Positions 40,830 through 48,672 of a stretch of 64,000 nt of DNA are shown here, piece by piece. The position numbers and the translations under genes are program-made. Every line of letters starts with the position of its first letter. Position 1 is the first letter of the stretch. The stretch is from Sphingobacterium spiritivorum (GTDB taxonomy: Bacteria > Bacteroidota > Bacteroidia > Sphingobacteriales > Sphingobacteriaceae). Where the stretch lies: contig NZ_CP068082.1 of assembly GCF_016724845.1 (NCBI RefSeq), positions 2,666,001-2,730,000 of the forward strand, written 5' to 3'. A model generated the notes under the pieces. That model was given only the letters and a program-made list of their open reading frames with translations, was not told the DNA's origin and ran no database searches.

Positions 40830-40860
40830 CAAACGATTGTGCTAATTAGTCAAACGATTG
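40830..40860. promoter_or_regulatory. Paired CAAACGATTG boxes
   Basis: Identical CAAACGATTG decamers at 40830-40839 and 40851-40860 are spaced exactly 21 bases, two helical turns. The CG-centred core is reminiscent of LacI/PurR half-sites. They lie about 250 bases upstream of the FGE-like gene. Confidence 0.4.
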
Positions 40861-41016
40861 CATTCATTTTTTTGTTTTTAATTCATTTTCCGTCACGTAT
40901 AATTGTATTGTCATTAAGCAAATGACACACGAAGAACCATTATAAACATAACCTTCCATGTTTTCGGAAATTCGTTCATAATTTGACTGTTTAGTTTGTT
41001 TTAAAATAGGTGATTT

Positions 41017-41048
41017 TAAAGGGATTCTTCGGGATCCCTTTATTTTTT
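41017..41048 (+). terminator. Orphan intrinsic terminator upstream of the FGE-like gene
   Basis: The stem TAAAGGGATTC / GGATCCCTTTA closes on a TTCG tetraloop and is followed by TTTTTT on the plus strand. No gene ends here, so it may terminate a small RNA or attenuate the next gene. Confidence 0.65.
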
Positions 41049-41105
41049 CAGTAATTTGGGAGCATATTACTGTTATCTCCATAAATAATTCTGTATTTTG
41101 TAGTA

Positions 41106-42197
41106 ATGAAATTATCTGCCGGAATTCAACTGATCTTTTTAATAGCAAGCCCGCTTGTTTACTCCTGTACAGGTAAGTCCAAACCTGTAGACAAGCTTTC
41201 CTTTGAAAATAATGCTCCACATTGTATTGTTGGTATTCCTTCCAGATTTTCAGCTGTAAGTGATACGGCTGCTGAGATAATTAGTATTATGGGAGCAGAC
41301 AACGCAAAAATGGTTAAAATAGAAGGAGGAAGCTATGACATGGGATCCGCTGATTTTGAAGATGCAAAGCCAGTCCATAAGGTAAATGTTAAATCTTTCT
41401 GGATGGATGAGCATGAAGTCACCAATGCTCAGTTTGCCAAATTTGTAAAAGCTACCGGATACCTAACCGTGGCCGAACGACCGCTGGATGCCCGTGATTT
41501 TCCCGGCGTAGATCCTGAGATGCTGAAACCGGGTTCTGCGGTATTCCATGCGCCTAAAGAAATCCGTGGATTGAATGATCCTTTGCAATGGTGGTCTTAT
41601 GTCGTAGGGGCGAATTGGAAGCATCCGGAGGGACCTGAAAGTAATATTAAGGGAAAGGAGAACTATCCTGTGGTACATATCGCTTATCAGGACGCTGAAG
41701 CTTATGCTAAATGGGCCGGCAAACGTCTTCCCACAGAAGCAGAATGGGAGTACGCTGCAAAAACAGCCAATTATAATAATGAGAAATATTATTGGGGTAC
41801 CGAAAAAACGGAGAATGGGAAATGGGCTGCAAATATCTATCAGGGAGAATTTCCGCTAAAGGATACCGGTGAAGACGGATATGTAGGCGTTGCTCCTGTA
41901 AAATCATATCCGGCTAATACTTCAGGGCTGTATGATATGGAGGGAAATGTCTGGGAATGGTGCTCTGATTTTTATCGTCCGGATTATTATAAGAACAGTG
42001 CAGAGAGTAATCCGACCGGCCCCAGGGATTCCTATGATCCTCAGGAACCGGGAGCTGTAAAACGTGTACAACGTGGCGGTTCTTTTTTATGTAACGATAT
42101 GTATTGTGAGCGGTATAAAGCAGGCAGCAGAGGTAAGGGAGAGGTCAATAGTCCTACTAATAATGTAGGATTCAGACTAGTAAAAGATATACAGTAG
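41106..42197 (+). CDS. Formylglycine-generating enzyme (SUMF1)-like lipoprotein
   Basis: A 363-residue exported protein with the FGE-sulfatase fold. It has a signal segment and lipobox-like VYSC (Cys21). The domain runs from KIEGGSYDMGSADFEDAKP (~75) to NNVGFRLVKD at the end, with WMDEHEVTNAQFAKFV, RLPTEAEWEYAAK and GNVWEWCSDFY. RGGSFLCNDMYCERYKAGSR keeps C329 and C334, the spacing of the copper-binding pair of active FGEs (human C336/C341), which many lipoprotein homologues (for example gliding proteins) lack. Conversion of sulfatase Cys to formylglycine is therefore possible, yet no sulfatase is encoded nearby and an envelope location is unusual. A stem (CAGTAAT / ATTACTG) sits in the leader. 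Confidence 0.85.
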   Translation: MKLSAGIQLIFLIASPLVYSCTGKSKPVDKLSFENNAPHCIVGIPSRFSAVSDTAAEIISIMGADNAKMVKIEGGSYDMGSADFEDAKPVHKVNVKSFWMDEHEVTNAQFAKFVKATGYLTVAERPLDARDFPGVDPEMLKPGSAVFHAPKEIRGLNDPLQWWSYVVGANWKHPEGPESNIKGKENYPVVHIAYQDAEAYAKWAGKRLPTEAEWEYAAKTANYNNEKYYWGTEKTENGKWAANIYQGEFPLKDTGEDGYVGVAPVKSYPANTSGLYDMEGNVWEWCSDFYRPDYYKNSAESNPTGPRDSYDPQEPGAVKRVQRGGSFLCNDMYCERYKAGSRGKGEVNSPTNNVGFRLVKDIQ

Positions 42198-42220
42198 TTT
42201 TCAAGAAGTTAAAGCATAAA

Positions 42221-42254
42221 AAAACAGGGTAGCTCATGCAAGCTACCCTGTTTT
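42221..42254. terminator. Bidirectional terminator between the FGE-like gene and carB
   Basis: A perfect 14-bp stem AAAACAGGGTAGCT / AGCTACCCTGTTTT with a CATGCA loop; A/T tails on both sides serve the convergent genes. Confidence 0.92.
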
Positions 42255-42270
42255 GTATATATACCTGTTC

Positions 42271-45087
42271 TTATTTGCTTAAGAACATTGATTTTTTAGC
42301 ATAAAGTTCTCTGAAGTATGCATCATTCAGGTCTTTTATGAAACGGATTGCTTCACCTGTAGATTTCATCTCAGGACCTAATTGCTTATCTACCTCAGGG
42401 AATTTAGAGAAAGAGAATACCGGCTCTTTAATTGCATATCCTTCCAGTTTGCGTGTGATGGTAAAGTCTTTTAATTTGTTTACACCAAGCATAACTTTTG
42501 TTGCAATATTGATATACGGTACATCGTAAGCTTTTGCGATAAACGGTACTGTACGTGATGCACGCGGGTTTGCTTCGATGACAAATACATTTTCGTCTTT
42601 TACAGCAAACTGTATGTTTAATAAACCTTTTACATTCAATGCTTTTGCTAATTTCTTAGAGTATTCTTCCATTTTATCCTGTACATTCTGGGATAAACTG
42701 AATGGAGGCAATACTGCAGAAGAGTCTCCTGAGTGAATTCCGGCAGGTTCGATATGTTCCATCATACCGATAATGTGCACCTCTTCTCCGTCACAGATTG
42801 AATCTGATTCTGCTTCTTCTGCACGATCCAGGAAGTGGTCAATCAATACACGGTTTCCAGGTAAGTTTTTCAGCAGATTAACGACTGCTTTTTCAAGATC
42901 TTCATCATTGATAACGATGCTCATTCCTTGTCCTCCCAATACATAAGACGGACGTACCAGTACAGGATAACCTACCTGATTTGCTACGACAATAGCTTCT
43001 TCTGCTGATTCAGCAACTCCGTATTTCGGGTAAGGAATATCCAATGATTTTAACAGGTCTGAGAAACGGCCACGATCTTCTGCAAGATCCATATCCTGGA
43101 ATGAAGTTCCGATAATCTTAACACCGATAGCTTCTAATTTTTCTGCCATTTTCAATGCCGTCTGACCACCTAACTGTACGATTACCCCTTCAGGTTTTTC
43201 CAATTCAATGATTTCACGCACGTGTTCCCAGAAAACAGGCTCGAAATATAATTTATCAGCCATATTGAAGTCTGTAGAAACTGTTTCAGGGTTACAGTTA
43301 ACCATGATTGCTTCATAACCAGATTCTTTAGCTGCTAATAATCCATGTACACAAGAGTAATCAAATTCTATACCCTGACCGATACGGTTAGGACCTGAAC
43401 CTAATACAACAATTTTTTTCTTATCTGAAATAATGGATTCGTTCTCTTCTTCGAAAGTAGAGTAGTAGTATGGAGTCTGTGCCGGAAATTCTGCAGCACA
43501 GGTATCTACCATTTTATATACCCTGTTAATGCCTAATTCTTTACGACGCGCATATACTTCATCTTCTGTAACATTTCCTAATAACCAGGAGATCTGAATA
43601 TCAGAATACCCTTTTTGTTTCAGGGTCATGAAGAAATCTTTAGGGATATTATTTAACTGGTAGCGGCGAAGTTCACCTTCCAGTTGTACTAACTCCTGAA
43701 TCTGAACAAGGAACCATTTGTCAATCAAGGTTGCTTTGCGGATAGATTCTAAAGGCACACCTAATTCGAATGCATCTTTGATATGGAACAACCGGTCTGC
43801 GCTCGGATGTTCCAGACTGTCCATAATCTCTTCGAGATTGCGGCTTTGTCTGCCATCTGCACCAAGTCCTGCTCGGTTTGTTTCAAGGGACTGCGCTGCT
43901 TTTTGAAGAGCTTCGATAAAGGTACGGCCTATCGCCATTACTTCACCTACTGCTTTCATTTGCAGACCAAGTTCTTTATTTGCTCCTTTGAATTTATCAA
44001 AGTTGAAACGAGGTACTTTAACGATTACATAATCTAATGTAGGTTCAAAGTACGCTGAAGTTGTTTGTGTAATTTGATTTTGTAACTCATCCAGGTTATA
44101 CCCGATCGCTAGTTTAGCAGCAATCTTTGCAATAGGATATCCTGTAGCTTTAGAAGCCAGAGCAGAAGAGCGGGATACACGTGGATTGATTTCAATCGCT
44201 ATGATTTCTTCGTTTTCAGGATTTACAGAGAACTGTACGTTACATCCTCCTGCGAAGTTACCGATGGAGCGCATCATTTTGATCGCCTGATTACGCATAT
44301 CCTGATAACAACGGTCACTAAGTGTCATAGCCGGAGCTACCGTGATAGAGTCTCCTGTGTGAATACCCATCGGATCAAAGTTTTCGATTGTACAGATAAT
44401 GATTACATTATCGTTCGCATCACGAAGTAACTCTAATTCGAATTCTTTCCATCCTAATACGGCTTGTTCTACCAATACTTCGTGTGTAGGAGAAGCATGA
44501 AGACCTCTGTTAAGGGCAGCATCAAAATCTTCTTTTTTGTGAACAAATCCACCTCCGGTACCGGCAAGTGTGTAAGAAGGTCTGATAACCAGCGGGTAGC
44601 CAATTTCTTGTGCTGCTTCTTTTCCTTCTAAGAATGAGTTTGCAATTTTGGATGTGGCAACACCTACACCGATATCAACCATCAACTGACGGAAAGCTTC
44701 ACGATTTTCAGTTTTTTCAATTGCTGCAACATCGACACCGATGACTTTGATATCGTACTTTTCCCAGATACCGCGCTCGGAAGCTTCGATACATAGGTTT
44801 AATGCTGTCTGTCCGCCCATTGTCGGCAATACAGCGTCGATGTTGTGTTTCTGAAGGACTTCTTCGATGCTTTCGCAGGTCAAAGGAAGCAAGTACACAT
44901 TGTCTGCTACGACTTTGTCTGTCATGATTGTAGCAGGATTGGAGTTAATAATGGAGACTTCAATACCTTCTTCTTTCAAAGATAAAGCAGCTTGAGATCC
45001 TGAGTAGTCAAACTCACAAGCCTGACCGATAACGATAGGACCTGATCCAATAATTAAAACCGATTTGATGGAAGTGTTTCTTGGCAT
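42271..45087 (-). CDS. carB: Carbamoyl-phosphate synthase large subunit, short form
   Basis: Makes carbamoyl phosphate from bicarbonate, ammonia (from CarA) and two ATP, for pyrimidine and arginine synthesis. Two ATP-grasp halves are visible: half 1 begins SVLIIGSGPIVIGQACEFDYSG and half 2 KKIVVLGSGPNRIGQGIEFDYSC near 560. The chain ends at 938 with FRELYAKKSMFLSK, where E. coli CarB (1073 residues) continues into its MGS-like allosteric domain, so UMP/ornithine control through that domain is absent. This short form is common in Bacteroidota. carA is not adjacent. A TAACTTTG -7 box precedes the gene. Confidence 0.96.
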   Translation of the reverse strand: MPRNTSIKSVLIIGSGPIVIGQACEFDYSGSQAALSLKEEGIEVSIINSNPATIMTDKVVADNVYLLPLTCESIEEVLQKHNIDAVLPTMGGQTALNLCIEASERGIWEKYDIKVIGVDVAAIEKTENREAFRQLMVDIGVGVATSKIANSFLEGKEAAQEIGYPLVIRPSYTLAGTGGGFVHKKEDFDAALNRGLHASPTHEVLVEQAVLGWKEFELELLRDANDNVIIICTIENFDPMGIHTGDSITVAPAMTLSDRCYQDMRNQAIKMMRSIGNFAGGCNVQFSVNPENEEIIAIEINPRVSRSSALASKATGYPIAKIAAKLAIGYNLDELQNQITQTTSAYFEPTLDYVIVKVPRFNFDKFKGANKELGLQMKAVGEVMAIGRTFIEALQKAAQSLETNRAGLGADGRQSRNLEEIMDSLEHPSADRLFHIKDAFELGVPLESIRKATLIDKWFLVQIQELVQLEGELRRYQLNNIPKDFFMTLKQKGYSDIQISWLLGNVTEDEVYARRKELGINRVYKMVDTCAAEFPAQTPYYYSTFEEENESIISDKKKIVVLGSGPNRIGQGIEFDYSCVHGLLAAKESGYEAIMVNCNPETVSTDFNMADKLYFEPVFWEHVREIIELEKPEGVIVQLGGQTALKMAEKLEAIGVKIIGTSFQDMDLAEDRGRFSDLLKSLDIPYPKYGVAESAEEAIVVANQVGYPVLVRPSYVLGGQGMSIVINDEDLEKAVVNLLKNLPGNRVLIDHFLDRAEEAESDSICDGEEVHIIGMMEHIEPAGIHSGDSSAVLPPFSLSQNVQDKMEEYSKKLAKALNVKGLLNIQFAVKDENVFVIEANPRASRTVPFIAKAYDVPYINIATKVMLGVNKLKDFTITRKLEGYAIKEPVFSFSKFPEVDKQLGPEMKSTGEAIRFIKDLNDAYFRELYAKKSMFLSK

Positions 45088-45165
45088 TTTTGTAGTTCAA
45101 AAAAATTATTTTCTAAAACGATCTTGAGCAAAACAATCAAAATGCTATCTGAAGAGAGGGAGTAT

Positions 45166-45194
45166 TCCGACTGCTTTGTCGGAGTGCAAAGTTA
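45166..45194 (-). promoter_or_regulatory. carB promoter -7 box and 5' hairpin
   Basis: On the minus strand TAACTTTG (45194-45187) is followed at about +1 by a 6-bp hairpin TCCGAC / GTCGGA (45183-45166). No clear -33 TTTG is visible. Confidence 0.6.
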
Positions 45195-45253
45195 CATTTT
45201 ATATTTTAAAAAAGTTCATTTATTTTCAAGTTTAACTCCCTGATACAAAATAC

Positions 45254-45287
45254 AAAAAAGGATGGAAATTTATTTCCATCCTTTTTT
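45254..45287 (-). terminator. Terminator of the GH20 gene
   Basis: A 16-bp stem around GGATGGAAAT / ATTTCCATCC with A/T ends and a T-run on the minus strand, just after the hexosaminidase stop codon. Confidence 0.88.
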
Positions 45288-45291
45288 GTAT

Positions 45292-47547
45292 CTAATATAT
45301 AAGTACTTCGTCTGTAAAAAGATAGCCTTTCATACTGTTAGTGGCTTTTATCCGGACAAATCTGGCCGCCTGGCTTTTGGGCAATTTCAATTCAAATTTT
45401 TTAAATTTCAGCTTCGGATCATCCGTTCCCACATCATTTTTGACGGTTCCAATCTCCCGGAAAGTTTTTCCGTTATCAGAAATAAGTACCGTAAATTCTC
45501 CAGGGAAATAGACACCCGGTCCCGGAACCTGCATAAAATTCATGGCTACGCTTTTGATTTCCTCTCTTCGTTCAAAATCTACGGTAATGTCCAGATCTTT
45601 TGTAAAACCCTGCCACTCTCCGTCGCCATAGCTTAATCCTCCTTTTCTACCGTTGGTTAGTGTGAGTTCTTTCTGAGCCGGATAGCCATCCCAGCTATTT
45701 TGATAAATAACGGTTTTTCCAATTGCTTTATGTACATCTACCTCTATACTCTGTACAGGCCCTACTCGAACAGAATCGATAAACATGGCTGCTGTGAGTG
45801 TTGTTGGTATCGTAAGATCTATCGGCTGGGTATACGTTGTAGAATGGGCAGTAGGTACCGAACCGTCGATCGTATAATGTATGTCCGGATTGGTCTGTTC
45901 GGTATTGATGCTGATCAGATTACTGTACCTTTTGTCGTTAAATTGTACATCAAACCTCACATTGTAGGAAGGACGATAATAGTTTACTTCCAGTTGTTGC
46001 AGAATTTTATAATGATTTTGTAGTCTTGCTTTGAAGTCTTCCCAGTTTTTATCTTCTTTTTTGGACCAGACAATTTCCGAAAGAGCCAGCGCTCTTGGAA
46101 ATGCCATATATTCTACATGCTGATAAGTAGGCATGTACTCCGCCCACAGATTGGCTTGCGCACCTAATACATGTTTTGCTTTATCGCTGCTGATCGTTGT
46201 GGGGACCGGGTCATAGGAGTAGACTTTTTCTATGGGCAGGTAACCACCAATCGCTTCAGGCTGTGTACGTGGGTCTGTCTGATAACTGTCGAAGTACAGG
46301 TAACCGCCCGGAGTCATGATGACATCATGACCGGCATTTGCTGCTTTTATACCTCCGTCCTCTCCACGCCAGCTCATTACTGTTGCCCCTTCGCTCAATC
46401 CTCCTTCCAGAATCTCATCCCATCCTAATAGCTTTCGGCCTTTCGACTGCAGATACTGATCCATCTGTCTGATGGCATAACTTTGAAGTTCTTCCTCATT
46501 CTTTAATCCCTCTTTTTTCATGAGTGCCTGATCTTTCGGGCAGTTTTTCCAATGCTCTTTAGCCGCTTCATCACCACCGATGTGTATATAGGTCGACGGA
46601 AATATCTGTATAACTTCGTCGAGTACATTTTTGAGGAAGGTGAATGTTTCTTCGTTTCCTATACAGAATTCTCCTTGTGTGTATGGCTTGCCGGAACATG
46701 AAAGTTGCGGGAATACCGCCAGAACCTCTTCTGAGTGCCCCGGCATTTCGATTTCCGGAATAATAGTAATGCCTTTACGGGCAGCATAAGCTACCAGTTC
46801 ACGAGCCTGATCCTGTGTATAATACCCTCCGCTGGCATTAGGCGTCCCTTGTTCTACATACTGACGGCCGTTATTCCACCATTCTTTCCAGCTGGAATGA
46901 GTACGCCAGGCCGCTTTTTGTGTCAATTCAGGATACTTATGAATCTCTAATCTCCAGCCTGCTCCATCTGTAAGATGCCAGTGGAGGCGGTTAAATTTAT
47001 AAATGGCCATCACATCTACAAATTTCTTCAAAGATGCAAACGGCATAAAATGACGTGAAACATCAAGCATTATTCCTCTGTATCCAAACCGCGGACTATC
47101 TTCGATCTCTACGGCAGGTAATATTTCGGGTTGATCCTGAAGGTAGGACATTTGAATCAGGGTGTAGATGGCATTTATCATCATCGCAGGAGTCTTGGCC
47201 TTCAGAACAATTCCATTGTTATCAATATCGATGTGATAACTGTTGTCCCCGATCTGATCTGTACTGAATCCGGGAATCAGTCTGATTCCGTTTTCAGGAG
47301 TTTTCTTAATTTTTTTGATTTTTTCTATGGTAAATCCTTTTATTGAAGGATGCTCGGTTAATAAACCTGCGACTTCCTCAAATTCAGGAGATACATATAT
47401 AATAGGTTGCTCCGGAATAGTATAGCTGCCTACATGATATGTAATTCGATTGGGTTTGGGAATAATGTTCAGCGTTTTGTTTTGAGCTAAACCTGTCAGG
47501 GGCAATAAAAAGAATAAAAGAAGTGTATTAAGGATAATTCGAAACAT
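45292..47547 (-). CDS. Beta-N-acetylhexosaminidase (GH20)
   Basis: A 751-residue secreted exo-hexosaminidase that removes terminal GlcNAc/GalNAc by substrate-assisted catalysis. Signal peptide 1-21 (LTGLAQ), GH20 N-terminal domain ~25-150, TIM barrel ~152-500 with the catalytic pair D326-E327 in HIGGDEAAKEHW and YRGIMLDVSRHFMPF at entry. After ~540 there are a chitobiase C-terminal-like segment (NPDIHYTIDGSVPT) and an F5/8-type C sugar-binding-like domain ending TDEVLIY. It could serve host glycan or peptidoglycan/chitin scavenging. It is divergent from lipA across 158 bases. Confidence 0.94.
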   Translation of the reverse strand: MFRIILNTLLLFFLLPLTGLAQNKTLNIIPKPNRITYHVGSYTIPEQPIIYVSPEFEEVAGLLTEHPSIKGFTIEKIKKIKKTPENGIRLIPGFSTDQIGDNSYHIDIDNNGIVLKAKTPAMMINAIYTLIQMSYLQDQPEILPAVEIEDSPRFGYRGIMLDVSRHFMPFASLKKFVDVMAIYKFNRLHWHLTDGAGWRLEIHKYPELTQKAAWRTHSSWKEWWNNGRQYVEQGTPNASGGYYTQDQARELVAYAARKGITIIPEIEMPGHSEEVLAVFPQLSCSGKPYTQGEFCIGNEETFTFLKNVLDEVIQIFPSTYIHIGGDEAAKEHWKNCPKDQALMKKEGLKNEEELQSYAIRQMDQYLQSKGRKLLGWDEILEGGLSEGATVMSWRGEDGGIKAANAGHDVIMTPGGYLYFDSYQTDPRTQPEAIGGYLPIEKVYSYDPVPTTISSDKAKHVLGAQANLWAEYMPTYQHVEYMAFPRALALSEIVWSKKEDKNWEDFKARLQNHYKILQQLEVNYYRPSYNVRFDVQFNDKRYSNLISINTEQTNPDIHYTIDGSVPTAHSTTYTQPIDLTIPTTLTAAMFIDSVRVGPVQSIEVDVHKAIGKTVIYQNSWDGYPAQKELTLTNGRKGGLSYGDGEWQGFTKDLDITVDFERREEIKSVAMNFMQVPGPGVYFPGEFTVLISDNGKTFREIGTVKNDVGTDDPKLKFKKFELKLPKSQAARFVRIKATNSMKGYLFTDEVLIY

Positions 47548-47693
47548 GTCAGTGATAGCGTTTTTTGTTACAAATATCTTAAATTAGGTTCTAAAAAGCG
47601 ACTTTGCGCATAAATAATTAACTGTAAAAGGGACTAATTGTTTTATGATATTATTCAAACAATTTGAAATCTCTGATTTATCCGAATATTCCT

Positions 47694-47701
47694 TAACTTT
47701 G
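47694..47701 (+). promoter_or_regulatory. lipA -7 box, four bases from the start codon
   Basis: TAACTTTG matches the TAnnTTTG consensus and ends four bases before the ATG, so the transcript may start at or very near the start codon. The nearest TTTG upstream (47663-47666) is 27 bases away, longer than usual. Confidence 0.55.
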
Positions 47702-47705
47702 TGCT

Positions 47706-48587
47706 ATGATTGAACTTCCAGTTATTCCGGTAACCCCGACGCAGAGAAGACCAGATTGGTTACGTGTAAAATTGCCTGTAGGCAAAGAATACAGACATGT
47801 ACGAAGTCTTGTTGATGAGCATAAACTACATACGATCTGCGAAAGTGGTAACTGTCCTAATATGGGTGAATGTTGGGGAGCCGGTACGGCGACCTTTATG
47901 ATTTTGGGAAACATCTGTACCCGATCATGTTCTTTCTGTGCTGTGGCTACGGGCCGACCGTTGCCGGCAGATCTGGATGAACCTAATCGTGTAGCAGATT
48001 CGGTAAAGCTTATGCAGGTAAAACATTGTGTTATTACTTCTGTAGACCGTGATGATCTGAAAGATGGAGGTTCAACAATCTGGGCTGAAACAATCAATGC
48101 GATTCGCAGAGAAAGTCCTGAAACAACACTTGAAACTTTAATTCCTGATTTCAAAGGACAGTGGGACAATCTGGACCGTGTACTTGCTGTACGTCCTGAG
48201 GTTGTCTCTCATAATCTGGAAACTGTACGCAGGCTGACAAGAGAAGTGCGTATACAGGCTAAATATGATCGTTCGCTGGAATGTCTGAGACGAATCTCTG
48301 AGGCAGGTCTACGGACTAAATCAGGTATCATGCTGGGACTGGGAGAGACTGAAGAAGATGTAATCGAAGCTATGCAGGATCTGTATGATGTAGGTGTTCA
48401 CATCCTTACTCTGGGGCAATACCTGCAACCTACAAAAGCACATCACCCGGTTATCGATTGGATTACTCCGGCACAATTTGATAAATACAAAGAGATCGGA
48501 TTGAAAATGGGATTCAAATACGTAGAATCTGGACCATTAGTGCGTTCATCATACCATGCTGAAAAGCATTTATTTGATATGCAATAA
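47706..48587 (+). CDS. lipA: Lipoyl synthase
   Basis: A 293-residue radical-SAM enzyme that inserts two sulfurs into octanoyl groups on lipoyl-dependent proteins. Auxiliary cluster cysteines are C45, C50 and C56 ([13 protein letters not shown]); the radical-SAM motif C71-x3-C75-x2-C78 is in [12 protein letters not shown]. The Ser ligand region [10 protein letters not shown] is present at the C-terminus. The start [19 protein letters not shown] fits the family. It is monocistronic, between a putative very short leader and a strong terminator. Confidence 0.97.
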   Translation: MIELPVIPVTPTQRRPDWLRVKLPVGKEYRHVRSLVDEHKLHTICESGNCPNMGECWGAGTATFMILGNICTRSCSFCAVATGRPLPADLDEPNRVADSVKLMQVKHCVITSVDRDDLKDGGSTIWAETINAIRRESPETTLETLIPDFKGQWDNLDRVLAVRPEVVSHNLETVRRLTREVRIQAKYDRSLECLRRISEAGLRTKSGIMLGLGETEEDVIEAMQDLYDVGVHILTLGQYLQPTKAHHPVIDWITPAQFDKYKEIGLKMGFKYVESGPLVRSSYHAEKHLFDMQ

Positions 48588-48612
48588 GATCCTGATCTGT
48601 AAATATAAGAAT

Positions 48613-48647
48613 ATACCCTCTCCTTAATCCGAGAGGGTATTTTATTT
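48613..48647 (+). terminator. Terminator after lipA
   Basis: A perfect 10-bp stem ATACCCTCTC / GAGAGGGTAT with an 8-nt loop is followed by TTTATTTTT. Confidence 0.9.
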
Positions 48648-48672
48648 TTAATACAAGACCATAAAAGTCTTC

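Larger units (their letters stand above)
40293..41105. other. Gene-poor region after the rRNA operon
   Basis: About 800 bases without a convincing gene. It contains a short CCGAAA/AGCTAAA low-complexity stretch (40308-40352), two imperfect ~150-bp direct repeats, a CGGTGT-CC-ACACCG hairpin (40592-40605), two CAAACGATTG boxes and an orphan terminator. Open frames here overlap 5S or the repeats and have no protein-like composition. Confidence 0.6.

Noticed and set aside
40864-41220. 118-codon minus-strand frame
   Set aside because: It overlaps the start of the FGE-like gene and an intrinsic terminator, with no domain or promoter.
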